IMG/VR virus record: IMGVR_UViG_3300029951_000071
Location: 1 to 37,988 of that record
Direction: 5' to 3' (one strand)
Length of the DNA stretch: 37,988 nt
DNA from: a virus
Below, in pieces: positions 1 to 8,044 of the stretch. The stretch's first letter is position 1. Every line of letters begins with the position of its first letter. Position numbers and translations under genes: made by a program. The notes beneath the pieces are model-generated. The model saw nothing but the letters and a program-made list of their open reading frames with translations. It made no database searches and was not told the origin of the DNA.

Positions 1-113
1 CTTCATGTCGGCGACATCGGTCACGCGCACCAGGTCGCCCCATTGCTGGGCGGTCGCGTTGACCTGGGCGATGGTGATGGCTTGGCCTGCGGCGGCGACG
101 CCTTCCGACAGCG
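1..113. repeat. Terminal direct repeat, left copy (circular join)
   Basis: Bases 1-113 equal bases 37876-37988 except at position 2 (t here, g in the other copy). The repeat lies inside the capsid gene and joining the ends restores one open frame. It is therefore best read as the overlap of a circular or circularly permuted assembly, not as a functional terminal repeat. The implied genome length is about 37,875 bp. Confidence 0.92.
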
Positions 114-354
114 GCGCATAGGGAAGCGGCAAGCGCTCATAGCGAGTCGCCGTATAGATGACGCCCTGGTTCTTCGGGATGGTCAGCTTTTCGCCGAATT
201 GCGAAATGACGATCTTGCGCTGCGCGATGCGCAACGTCTTTTTCGCGATCAACAGTTCAATGTCGTTCGCGATGGTCTGGTTGGTCGGGCCGGGCGAGTA
301 GTTAGTCACGCCACGGCTGAAAACGGATTTGAAGAACTGAGAAAATTTACCCAT
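1..354 (-). CDS. Major capsid protein, N4-gp56 family (5' part)
   Basis: This is the N-terminal 118 codons of the capsid gene, which continues at the other end of the window because the sequence is circular. The ATG is at 354-352, preceded by GGGAG five bases upstream. The translated start is MGKFSQFFKSVFSRGVTNYS and it runs without a stop to base 1. Joined through the repeated ends, the full protein is about 473 residues. N4-gp56-type proteins build the icosahedral shell. The gene lies directly downstream of the acidic scaffold-like gene, as expected for a capsid. At the join, codon 118 reads AAG (Lys) here but ACG (Thr) in the other copy of the repeat. Confidence 0.88.
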   Translation of the reverse strand, partial: MGKFSQFFKSVFSRGVTNYSPGPTNQTIANDIELLIAKKTLRIAQRKIVISQFGEKLTIPKNQGVIYTATRYERLPLPYAPLSEGVAAAGQAITIAQVNATAQQWGDLVRVTDVADMK

Positions 355-366
355 GACAACTCCCGG

Positions 367-1149
367 TTAAATACGACTGATATTCACTCCTGCCAGTCGC
401 TTCTCAATTTCCTCGATGCTATCGCCGCCGCCACCGCCAGATGAGCGAGCATCCGACCTGACACCAGGCATCTTTCCGCGAGAAGCGCTGTCGCCTTTTT
501 TCGCGGGTTTTGTTGGCGCCTTCAGCTTACCGTCGAGCATGTCTTCGCCCAAACAAAGGGCGAGCAATTTCTTGCGTGGAGCGTTCGGATTTTGCCTCTT
601 CATTTCCTCGACTTTATCCTTGTACCGCTCTGCGGCCTTCGGATTATTCATGGCAATGCGATCAAATTCCGCCTGGTCCTTCAAGTCCCTGGCTTCAGCG
701 AGTGCCTGCTGGCTGTTGAACTCAGCCGCCCGAGCGTTGCGTGCCGACTGGATGTTGTAGCGCGTCCAGCTATCGGCGTTCGGGTCTTGCAGCAGCTTCT
801 CTTCTTCCTGCCAGAGTCTTTGCGCTTCGGTAACCTGGGCGTTCGGATTTGCCTGCTGCCTCGCAGCGGCCAACTCTTCACGCGCCTTTTTGGCGTCGTC
901 TTCGGCTCGTTGTGCGCGCTCACGAGCGGCGCGCATATCCTTTTGATATCGTGATTCAGGCTTTCCGGCCGGCGCCTCTTCCGTCTCTTCTTCCTCGGTC
1001 TCCGTTTCGGGTTTAGCTTCTTCCGTTTCGGTTTCTTCGGTTTCTGTTTCGGTTTCGGCCTCTTCCGTTTCGGTCTCCGATTCCTCAGATTCCTCGCCAA
1101 TACCACGGGACAAGACAAGCAACAAAAACGACTTCAACAAATCCCACAT
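367..1149 (-). CDS. Scaffold-like acidic coiled-coil protein
   Basis: 260 residues. A short hydrophobic N-terminus (about residues 2-16) is followed by an acidic low-complexity stretch of Glu-Thr repeats (about 20-60). After that comes a charged helical region (about 65-190, predicted coiled coil by eye) and a basic, glycine-rich C-terminus ending in a short helix. Acidic, helical, with a basic tail and placed just upstream of the major capsid gene: this is the usual profile of a phage scaffolding protein, which guides capsid assembly and then leaves. The start is supported by GAGGT seven bases upstream. No protease domain is fused to it, so maturation cleavage, if any, would need another protein; the metalloprotease-like gene just upstream is a candidate. 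Confidence 0.68.
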   Translation of the reverse strand: MWDLLKSFLLLVLSRGIGEESEESETETEEAETETETEETETEEAKPETETEEEETEEAPAGKPESRYQKDMRAARERAQRAEDDAKKAREELAAARQQANPNAQVTEAQRLWQEEEKLLQDPNADSWTRYNIQSARNARAAEFNSQQALAEARDLKDQAEFDRIAMNNPKAAERYKDKVEEMKRQNPNAPRKKLLALCLGEDMLDGKLKAPTKPAKKGDSASRGKMPGVRSDARSSGGGGGDSIEEIEKRLAGVNISRI

Positions 1150-1216
1150 GATTCATACCTCATTGTTCGGTTACGCCGACCGGGCGAGTTTGGCTCTTGA
1201 CGGGAGCCGGGCGAAT

Positions 1217-1603
1217 TTATTCGTATTGCTTCAGGTGCTTTCTGCGCTCTGCATTCGAGGGATGCGAATACGTTTCCCTTTCGTCATAGCGCAGCAATTC
1301 CAACAGCGCCGATGCATGCCCGCGCTGCGCGGCATATGCATCGGCCTCTAATTCCTGCTTGCGGCACAGCCTGAAAAATAACCATGGCGTGACCAGCAAA
1401 CAAAGCCACCCTTTCTCAAGGTGGTGCAGATCGACATGCCCCTGTTCATGCGACATTACGGCATTGCGCAAATGCCGGGGCAACTCTAAAAACGGCTTTC
1501 CCACAACAACAAACTTGAACCAAAAAAACGATGCAGAGAGCGCAATGAAATCGCCATCAGAACGAAACACCCTCACAGCGACTTGCTGCCCTTGTTGATC
1601 CAT
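1217..1603 (-). CDS. Minimal M48-like membrane zinc metalloprotease
   Basis: 128 residues. It contains HEQGH within SHEQGHVDLHHLEKG, the HExxH zinc and catalytic motif. About 30 residues later comes ELEADAYAAQRGH, matching the third zinc ligand region (E in ExxAD) of M48-type gluzincins, and then SHPSNAERRKHL, like the conserved HP..ER region downstream. A hydrophobic segment (WLCLLVTPWLFFRL) lies between the two motifs and another precedes HExxH, suggesting a membrane-associated enzyme. Typical M48 proteins are 250-300 residues or more, so this is a stripped-down catalytic core. It overlaps the end of the preceding gene by 31 bases and sits two genes upstream of the capsid. A role in head maturation is inference; degrading host membrane proteins is an alternative. 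Confidence 0.7.
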   Translation of the reverse strand: MDQQGQQVAVRVFRSDGDFIALSASFFWFKFVVVGKPFLELPRHLRNAVMSHEQGHVDLHHLEKGWLCLLVTPWLFFRLCRKQELEADAYAAQRGHASALLELLRYDERETYSHPSNAERRKHLKQYE

Positions 1604-2067
1604 GTCATCGTACCGTTGCCGACATTCAGATTCACCAGATAAGTGCGCGTGGTGTTGTTGGCAATCGTCGCCGTGCCGACGATGGTCGTACTGGCATCGC
1701 CAGCCGTAAGCGTTGCGGTCTGGCCTACTGCATCATTCAGAATATCGATTTCGACGTTGTACCCGCCATCCAGCGGGATCGTGGGCGGGTATTGCGCGAT
1801 GATCGAGGCGGTAGAGGGCAGCGTCAATGTGAAGCCACCAGTAGCTCCAGGCTGCAAGTCCATCGTACCCAGCGGAAATATGGAAGCCGAAACCACTGCC
1901 GCCGTGCCCGCTCCAGTGGAAACCGTGGCCAGACTCTTGTCGATCATCGACGCGACATTACGAACCCGGCCGGGTACGCCGAACAACGTCGTGTTATCAA
2001 ACTTCAGATTGGCAAGAGGGTAAGCCTCGGTGCGGCTCGGGTAGCTTTTGGTATTCGCGGCGGCCAT
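1573..2067 (-). CDS. Probable head decoration or minor virion protein
   Basis: 164 residues, Thr/Ala/Gly rich and beta-rich, without a signal peptide or membrane segment. The second half (TLTLPSTASIIAQYPPTIPL to the C-terminus) reads like a small beta-sandwich seen in phage decoration and fibre-associated proteins. The start has AAGGA six bases upstream of the ATG at 2067. It lies between the portal and scaffold genes in the head module, nine bases after the preceding gene, which supports a virion role. I do not recognise a named family. Confidence 0.5.
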   Translation of the reverse strand: MAAANTKSYPSRTEAYPLANLKFDNTTLFGVPGRVRNVASMIDKSLATVSTGAGTAAVVSASIFPLGTMDLQPGATGGFTLTLPSTASIIAQYPPTIPLDGGYNVEIDILNDAVGQTATLTAGDASTTIVGTATIANNTTRTYLVNLNVGNGTMTWINKGSKSL

Positions 2068-2076
2068 GATTTTTCC

Positions 2077-2784
2077 TTAGAACAATTCAATCACGGGACC
2101 ATTGGCCGCCGTGAAGGTGGTCGGCGGAGTGATGGACGCAGGAACGGTTCCGAAGACCCCGGCCAATGTGCCGGTTCTCACGTTGTTGTAAAGCGCTGAC
2201 AACGTTGCAATGGCGCCAGATGCCGTACCGTTACCTTGGATGGCGACGTAGTACACGCCCGGGCCGGCCAGAGTAACCGAAGACAAGAGGGTCTGTTGCT
2301 GGAAGGTCGATGCGCCGGAAAGAACCGTGCCAGTGAGCGCAGAGCTTTGGAGAAACTTGCCGTTCGGATCGAAGATCGCAACCAGAAAGTTGTCCGTGGT
2401 GGCCGTGCCGCCCTGCAAAAAGCTGATTTTCGTGATCGTCTTGGTAACCGGAACGTAGACCTCGGTAATCCAGAACTGGCCCGAAACGTCGGCTGTGTTA
2501 GTCCCGATGGACGCGAGCGCCACTGATCCCATCGGGAAATTGGAAATGACTAGCGGCGCAAGGGCATTCGTGCCGGCTGCTTGGACGCCCGCGGCGGGGA
2601 TCAGCGGGCCATTGACTTGCAGCGCGGGGAGGCAGGGGTTATTGAGGAAGGCGATCATCGATGAAGCGTCGATGCCGTTGCCATCAATCGGAATGCCGGA
2701 AACAGGGGTGCAGGCCGCCAAGGCTTGGAAGCTGAATATCAGCCCGGAGGCAAGGGAAAGCAGGGTTGTGGCAAGACGTTTCAT
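2077..2784 (-). CDS. Beta-rich protein with Sec signal peptide in the head module
   Basis: 235 residues. I chose the ATG at 2784, which has GGAG six bases upstream, over a TTG twelve bases earlier. The N-terminus MKRLATTLLSLASG continues into a hydrophobic stretch and FQALA-A, a clear Sec signal with an AxA cleavage site. The rest is Ala/Gly/Thr/Val rich with repeated strand-like segments and ends in IELF. A cleavable export signal on a gene between portal and scaffold is unexpected, since virion proteins normally stay in the cytoplasm. It could be an exported host-surface protein or a virion protein that uses a signal-like anchor. I do not recognise the family. Confidence 0.6.
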   Translation of the reverse strand: MKRLATTLLSLASGLIFSFQALAACTPVSGIPIDGNGIDASSMIAFLNNPCLPALQVNGPLIPAAGVQAAGTNALAPLVISNFPMGSVALASIGTNTADVSGQFWITEVYVPVTKTITKISFLQGGTATTDNFLVAIFDPNGKFLQSSALTGTVLSGASTFQQQTLLSSVTLAGPGVYYVAIQGNGTASGAIATLSALYNNVRTGTLAGVFGTVPASITPPTTFTAANGPVIELF

Positions 2785-2805
2785 TTCATTCTCCAAAGTA
2801 ATTAA

Positions 2806-4959
2806 TTAACCTCTTGGGACTCCGCCCGCAATCTGGTCGGGATGAATGGCGCCGGCCGGTTGCTGGGCCGCCTTACCCGGTGCTGGTTGCGCGCCAGGGC
2901 GGGGCGTACCGGCCACACCTGGCGCTGCGCCACCGCCCGGAATTCCTGGCTGGCCGCCTTGCGGCTGTTGCGCCGCCATGGCCATCTGCCGCTTTTTCTG
3001 CAACTGCTGCATGTGCGCCTGCATGTGATTCCGAATCAAGCCGGCTGGGTCTTTGGAAATCTCCCCTGCCTTGTGATGCTCCTGCAGGTGCTGCACATCG
3101 TCGTCAAGCTCGTGAACTTCGACCATAAAGCCGTTGATCAGCATTTCGTTTTCAATGCCAGCATCGACCGTGTACTTGTTCCTATCGTCTATCAGAATTC
3201 TACCCGAAAGTTCCGAACCGAAAACATTGTCTGTCAGTATCTCCAAAATTGGGGCAATGTCAAGCTTTCTTCCATTCAACTGTTGTGGGGGGATGCCGCG
3301 CAACACGTTCATGGTCGAAATTTGCTGTTGCATCATCTGCATGTTCTTGACGTACTCGGTGCCAACCCATTGGAAAAAGTAGCGATTGCCCCATTCGTTC
3401 GGCGGGACTTTCTGCATTTTTGCCTGGACGCCGATTTCTCCCATCGTCATGATCGTGATGTCATCCTGGCGGAACTGACTGTCGTATTCGAACATCCGTT
3501 CGAGGATTGGATTCAGGATTTCCTCTTCAAAGCGCTCGGCATGGTCCATGATCGGAACGGATTGTTCCTGCTGCTGCGCGCCCATGGCGCCAGCGTTTTT
3601 CCGACCTGCGGGCATCTGACCCATCATCATGGGATTAACGTCCATGCCCTGCTGAATGCGCTGCTCGATGATCTGGGCCTGCTGCATGGCATCCTTCCAT
3701 ACTGCGGGGAAGGTCGCAAACTTGGTTGTGTTCGGATCGACCGGCCATACGGAAGCCAAGCCGATGACCAGCGAAGCCCAGTTCGGGTTTTTCTCCGGGT
3801 CGATCATGGTAATCGGCATATTCGAGTACATGGCGGAGTCCTGGCCCATGTTGAAAGTATCGTTCAGGCTCCACTGTAGCCACTTGACCGCCTCGACCGG
3901 GCTTTGTCCATTGAACGAGCCGGCCAGTCGATCAACCGGCGCGGAAATTTGCGGCCGCTTCTGACCCCATTGGGGAGCCTTGACCAGCCCGATTATTTCG
4001 TCTTCGCCGGTAAAGTAGATGTACGCCAAGACCTTCTTGCCGTCGCCGAAGTCGATGCGCGCCGTGGCCTCGAATATCAGCGCGAACTTATTGGTTCCCT
4101 CGGTCTGGATGCCGGCGTCGCCGACGCGCTTCTTTTCGGGGTTGTTTTCCTCGCGAGTCTTTTTCGTTTCCATCCACTCGCCGACATCCCTCACATTGTC
4201 GGGTAGGATAAAAATCCCTTCGTCTATCATCTTTTCGATCTGACCTTCAGACAGGCGTAGCTTTTGGCAAACGATGTGCGCCTTCTCGATGTCATTGCAG
4301 GTGGGCGGGATAACTACCAAGTCTTCGGTAGCGAAATCGGTAATCGTCGGCCCCTGCTCGACCACATCAGCCGATTCGATAACTTCTTCCTCGCTCTCAA
4401 TGTCCACGGCCTCGCCATCCAATTCCTCGACGCCTGGATTGCGCTTGATCATGTCGGAAACGTTGCGAATCTCGCTGAACCAATCGACGTACACATTCCA
4501 TTGCCCAGTCACATCGCCGGCATTGTAGACTGAACGGCAAACAGATTTCAGCTTGGTCGCCCGGATGTAATGCTCAAGCAATGACAGAACGGCAGTCGGG
4601 CGCAGGCTATCTGTGCCGATGGCATCGACATGCTTGTACTTAGTGGGGAAGTTCTGTTTCAGAGCGCGCTTGGAGCGGGCGCGGATGCAGTCTCGAACTG
4701 CGGGGATGTAGCACGTGTCGTTGCCGTTGTATTTCTGATTGCCGTCCGGGATGGCGTTGTAGATGTTCCAATATTCGGAGATAGCGGTATCGGCTTCCTG
4801 CCGATTTTCGTATGCCTTGCGGATCGTCGGATAGAACTTGGCGCATGTCTTGTAGGGCTTGCTGTTCTTTTTGTCGGCCCAATTTTCTATTTTTTCAGCG
4901 GACGATTCCCCATCCTTGGTGGATTTTTTTGATTCGTCGTCAGTTTTTTTCTTCGCCAT
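2806..4959 (-). CDS. Portal protein
   Basis: 717 residues. Start chosen at the ATG 4959, which overlaps the terminase stop (TAATG) and has GGAAA before it; an upstream in-frame start would add nine residues. The protein begins with a Lys/Ser/Glu-rich tail and continues with a long helical body (YENRQEADTAISEYWNIYNA, WLQWSLNDTFNMGQDSAMYS). It ends in a Gln/Met-rich helix and a Pro/Gly/Gln-rich tail of about 60 residues. Size, position directly after the large terminase and before head genes, and the helix-rich body with a central alpha/beta region fit the large portals of podoviruses. The portal forms the dodecameric ring through which DNA enters and leaves. Confidence 0.85.
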   Translation of the reverse strand: MAKKKTDDESKKSTKDGESSAEKIENWADKKNSKPYKTCAKFYPTIRKAYENRQEADTAISEYWNIYNAIPDGNQKYNGNDTCYIPAVRDCIRARSKRALKQNFPTKYKHVDAIGTDSLRPTAVLSLLEHYIRATKLKSVCRSVYNAGDVTGQWNVYVDWFSEIRNVSDMIKRNPGVEELDGEAVDIESEEEVIESADVVEQGPTITDFATEDLVVIPPTCNDIEKAHIVCQKLRLSEGQIEKMIDEGIFILPDNVRDVGEWMETKKTREENNPEKKRVGDAGIQTEGTNKFALIFEATARIDFGDGKKVLAYIYFTGEDEIIGLVKAPQWGQKRPQISAPVDRLAGSFNGQSPVEAVKWLQWSLNDTFNMGQDSAMYSNMPITMIDPEKNPNWASLVIGLASVWPVDPNTTKFATFPAVWKDAMQQAQIIEQRIQQGMDVNPMMMGQMPAGRKNAGAMGAQQQEQSVPIMDHAERFEEEILNPILERMFEYDSQFRQDDITIMTMGEIGVQAKMQKVPPNEWGNRYFFQWVGTEYVKNMQMMQQQISTMNVLRGIPPQQLNGRKLDIAPILEILTDNVFGSELSGRILIDDRNKYTVDAGIENEMLINGFMVEVHELDDDVQHLQEHHKAGEISKDPAGLIRNHMQAHMQQLQKKRQMAMAAQQPQGGQPGIPGGGAAPGVAGTPRPGAQPAPGKAAQQPAGAIHPDQIAGGVPRG

Positions 4960-6956
4960 TATTTCCTGCCGGGGAGTGCCGACCAATACGGAATACCAGT
5001 TTGGTTCCTAGCATTCATGGCCGGTTTCGCCGCATTATCTGGCCTGTTGATCGCAAAAGTCAAGCATTCGAGCGCCTCCATCAGCGTGCGCGCAGGACCG
5101 CGCTCGGGTTCACTGCCACGTTCGCCGCCCGACTTCACCGGCCAGTTATACCCCTGTGCCATGGCCTGCATGACGTGCCGCGCATTGGAGTCAACACCAA
5201 GCAGCCTGCGCCCGCGCATCTCGGTCCGCAGCATCGATGCGAGCGAGCCGCGCAGCGCTTGGCTGTACTCGGAGCGGTTCGCCCGCCAGCCGGAATCCTT
5301 CAGCGCGGCAACCAGGGGGTTCCGTCCCACTTGATCGTAGGCATCCCCAGGTATCCAGGAGGTGACTGATCTTCCCGGATAGCTAGCGCGTACGAGTTTT
5401 GCAATAGCGGGGATAGCATCTCCGGGGAGCATTGGAGAGGTCCAGTCGGCCAGTACCGTGAGGTAGTCTCCGTCGAAATCGCACAAGACTGCGCACGTCT
5501 CAGCGCCGCTTGAGCTCGCCGCAAAAAGAAGGGGGGTCCTGACCTTTGAGATAAAATCGTAGATGATGTTGACTTGCCCGAAGTCACCATAAATCGGAAG
5601 TCCGGAAAATACGCGAGGTGCATAGGCCAGAGCATTGAGAACATCCTTCAACCCCGAAGGGAAGTTGAGCAACTGCGAAATCAGCCGGGCATGCTTCTGC
5701 CGGCCACCGACGAAAACAACATCCTTGGCCTCGAAGAACGGCTGCAAGCCCATGATGAACTGGTTCTTGTCGCGGTCCTGCGGCGCGTTCATCGGCTTGA
5801 TGGTCACCATCTGGCCGGTCTCAAGCATCTTGGCGCGCATCGGCTGTAGCAGCCATTCATCAAGCGAGTTCTTTTCGATGTGAACGTCGCAATCATCGTT
5901 CCGCGCCGACGCATCGAAGGCCAGATTAACCACGCCATCAGGCTTCAAGAATGCGCCATCAGATTCGTGCACGTAAATCCGCGTGCCGATTTTGGAAATA
6001 ACCACGTCCCCGGTCTGGTCGGACTTCTTGATGTCGGTCGTGCGGGCCGGGTCGATGATGACCTTGCGCGGCGCATACATGCGCGGCGCCACATCCTCGA
6101 ACACGAAATTTTCTTCAACGAACGACTTGCCCATTTGTCCGGTGGGAACCAGCATGTATTCCTGGTTGAACTGCGCCAGCAAGCCCTCAGTCTGCATTTG
6201 GTCGCGCTTCTTGCGAATCCATTCCATGGGGTAGCGGTCAGGCCAAGCAGAGATGCATTCGGGGTCATCGATATCACGATCGCAAATAGGGAACATGCCA
6301 TTGACGAAGTTAGGCGACGAGCGCGCACGCGTCATGATGCAATCGCCGGCAAGCGGTGTGCCGGTGATGCGGAGCTTCCCGAGTTCGGTATCCATGGCCG
6401 GAATAAGCTCGATGAAAATGCGGTCCCAGTTTTGCTTAACGGTCAACGTGTCGCGCACCCGCTCTTTGTTCTCGATGTCGTCAAGGTAAGCCCGATCCGG
6501 GCGGTGTTGCAAGTGCTTGTAACCACGGATTTCCTCTTCCCATCCATGCGCCTCGATGCAAACCCCGTTCGGCAGAACGATCTTGTTTTCCGACCACGTA
6601 TAGCCTTTCCCAGTCTGCTTGCCGAACAAGTTGTAAATCCGCATGTTCGTCGCGAGTTCGTACTTGATGGCCTCAAGACGCTGGCAGGCCTTCGTGTAGG
6701 TCTCGCCGAAAATAAGAGCGTAGTGGAAATTTTCGAACAGTCCTTCAATCGCCAAAAACTCTTCGGAAAGAGTTGATTTCGCGCCCTCCCGGAATGCTTC
6801 AATCGACACCAAAGGATCGGAGGCGCGCCACATGTCCATGATCGAAACGTGGAACATTGGGCTGGCTTGCCGGTGACGATGAGGAAACAACATCGCCGAC
6901 GCCAAAGCACGATCCTCGCTGATGTGCTTGAGGGTGGTTTCTTTGTTTTGGCTCAA
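4959..6956 (-). CDS. terL: Terminase large subunit
   Basis: 665 residues; ATPase and nuclease of the DNA-packaging motor. The N-terminal ATPase half shows a Walker-A-like REGAKST (about 56-62), a Walker B DRAYLDDIE (about 154-161) and a coupling motif RITGTP (about 196-201). The C-terminal half opens with the RNase-H-like nuclease motif KVIIDPARTTD followed by GDVVI. There is an extra C-terminal region of roughly 170 residues after the expected nuclease core, with its own acidic VLCDFDGDY and IPGDAYD segments. The start is TTG at 6956, overlapping the stop of the previous gene (TTGA). This is the first large gene of the late operon. Confidence 0.9.
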   Translation of the reverse strand: MSQNKETTLKHISEDRALASAMLFPHRHRQASPMFHVSIMDMWRASDPLVSIEAFREGAKSTLSEEFLAIEGLFENFHYALIFGETYTKACQRLEAIKYELATNMRIYNLFGKQTGKGYTWSENKIVLPNGVCIEAHGWEEEIRGYKHLQHRPDRAYLDDIENKERVRDTLTVKQNWDRIFIELIPAMDTELGKLRITGTPLAGDCIMTRARSSPNFVNGMFPICDRDIDDPECISAWPDRYPMEWIRKKRDQMQTEGLLAQFNQEYMLVPTGQMGKSFVEENFVFEDVAPRMYAPRKVIIDPARTTDIKKSDQTGDVVISKIGTRIYVHESDGAFLKPDGVVNLAFDASARNDDCDVHIEKNSLDEWLLQPMRAKMLETGQMVTIKPMNAPQDRDKNQFIMGLQPFFEAKDVVFVGGRQKHARLISQLLNFPSGLKDVLNALAYAPRVFSGLPIYGDFGQVNIIYDFISKVRTPLLFAASSSGAETCAVLCDFDGDYLTVLADWTSPMLPGDAIPAIAKLVRASYPGRSVTSWIPGDAYDQVGRNPLVAALKDSGWRANRSEYSQALRGSLASMLRTEMRGRRLLGVDSNARHVMQAMAQGYNWPVKSGGERGSEPERGPARTLMEALECLTFAINRPDNAAKPAMNARNQTGIPYWSALPGRK

Positions 6957-7180
6957 CGGAGTCTTTCGAGGGCCATGTCAAGAAGCCAGCCAGCAGCCTC
7001 ATGTCGATTCATCGTGTGACTTTCTGCGATGAAATTTGAGGAATCAGCCTCGCGATAGTGGATCGTGCATTCAATGACCTCGCCAGTTTTCGCCATTGCC
7101 AAAACCTCTTCCAACCGGGAAACGGTCGATTCGATAACGCGAAGTTCAGGCGTTTTTAGAATTTGGATGGAAGATTGCAT
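6953..7180 (-). CDS. Small unknown protein heading the late operon
   Basis: 75 residues from the ATG at 7180; no recognised family. The protein is mixed alpha/beta with an N-terminal helix (VIESTVSRLEEVLAMAK), a strand-rich middle and a C-terminal helix. It overlaps the terminase start by four bases. Position suggests a packaging-related role or small terminase, but no helix-turn-helix is visible. The ATG at 7180 has no ribosome site and starts almost exactly where the predicted promoter would begin transcription (leaderless). An internal ATG at 7096 has a good purine-rich site (GGAAGAGG) and would give a 47-residue protein. Confidence 0.55.
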   Translation of the reverse strand: MQSSIQILKTPELRVIESTVSRLEEVLAMAKTGEVIECTIHYREADSSNFIAESHTMNRHEAAGWLLDMALERLR

Positions 7181-7186
7181 GATCGA

Positions 7187-7214
7187 ATGATAGTCGAAAA
7201 GAAAGATTTTTGAA
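7187..7214 (-). promoter_or_regulatory. Candidate sigma70-type promoter of the late operon
   Basis: Read on the minus strand: -35 TTCAAA (7214-7209), a 16-base spacer, and -10 TATCAT (7192-7187). That is 4/6 and 5/6 against the TTGACA/TATAAT consensus. Transcription would begin at or next to the ATG at 7180, so the first gene may be leaderless. Identified by eye only. Confidence 0.4.
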
Positions 7215-7268
7215 TCATTTTTTTGTATGGAGTTTGGCTAGCACGTCATGCGCGCAAACACCCCGTCC

Positions 7269-7287
7269 GGGGCGGGGGCCGGGTGGG
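7269..7287 (+). other. G-quadruplex-type motif upstream of the late operon
   Basis: The plus strand has four G-runs of at least three bases separated by 1-2 base loops (GGGG-C-GGGGG-CC-GGG-T-GGG). This meets the usual G3+N1-7 pattern. It lies about 90 bases upstream of the late operon start, outside any confident gene. Function is unknown; the motif is seen directly, the folding is inferred. Confidence 0.5.
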
Positions 7288-8044
7288 CCCAGAGTTTGAA
7301 AGTAAGCACTCAAAAACTACCGTAATGCCATTTTACATAATAAACGTTATGCGAATGACGCGATGCAATATCCTTATTAATCAATGGCTTACAAACGCAT
7401 CAATCGAAAATTCGTTAGCGCAATTGGCTAGAGTAGCGACTGGCAATACCGTTCGCACACCATTGACTTGCCAAACTGTTATTGGTCTTGCTAGAGAGGC
7501 AATGGAACGGCGAACCTTTAGGACAGGAGTAGGAAGACGCGGCGGTGGCTCTCCTATCCTATTTTGTTTCTATAATTCAAGAAAGCAAGCGCTTGGTTGG
7601 TTGTAGTGCGCGTAGGCAACTCGCGTGCGCAACTGAGGAATCACGAATAAATGGTGACATAGCAAAATCGATCTGAGAGGCTTTTAAATAGGTTCGGCAA
7701 TAGCAGGGTAGCTTGAAGCGTATGAAATCGCCTTGGCGGCGCATTTCCGTCGATTCTAGGACTATTCCTACGGTATGTAGGTGCTGCATGTGGACAACAA
7801 AAATCACGTTGCCCACAATTGCATGAACGACCACAGATCGCAGCAGCAACAAAAATCTTATAAATAATTCAACTTCAAAAGCATCGAAATATTTTCGACC
7901 GGAGAAACCCGGAGGGCCGCGAAGCGGTTTGCGCAGCAAATTTGTTCGGAAACAAGCGAAGCGCGTAGCGGCGAATGAGTTTCCGTTAGTAATAAACCGA
8001 GTGCCGTAGGACACGATGGTTTACTCTGGTTCTGGTTAGCTAGG

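Noticed and set aside
2842-3879. 345-residue plus-strand frame opposite the portal gene
   Set aside because: Shadow of the portal frame with no motif and no operon context.
5880-6776. 298-residue plus-strand frame opposite the terminase gene
   Set aside because: Shadow of the terminase frame; Arg/His/Val-rich, no domain.
7223-7606. 127-residue plus-strand frame in the gene-poor region
   Set aside because: No ribosome site; its start runs through a G-run cluster and no family is seen. A shorter form from about 7351 cannot be excluded.
7577-8014. 145-residue minus-strand frame
   Set aside because: No ribosome site, unusual composition, and its start overlaps what looks like decayed tail sequence of the DUF1376-type gene.
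7890-8030. Possible tRNA or structured RNA (GC-rich short inverted segments)
   Set aside because: No cloverleaf or TpsiC-like loop could be built by eye; the minus strand reads as protein-like sequence instead.
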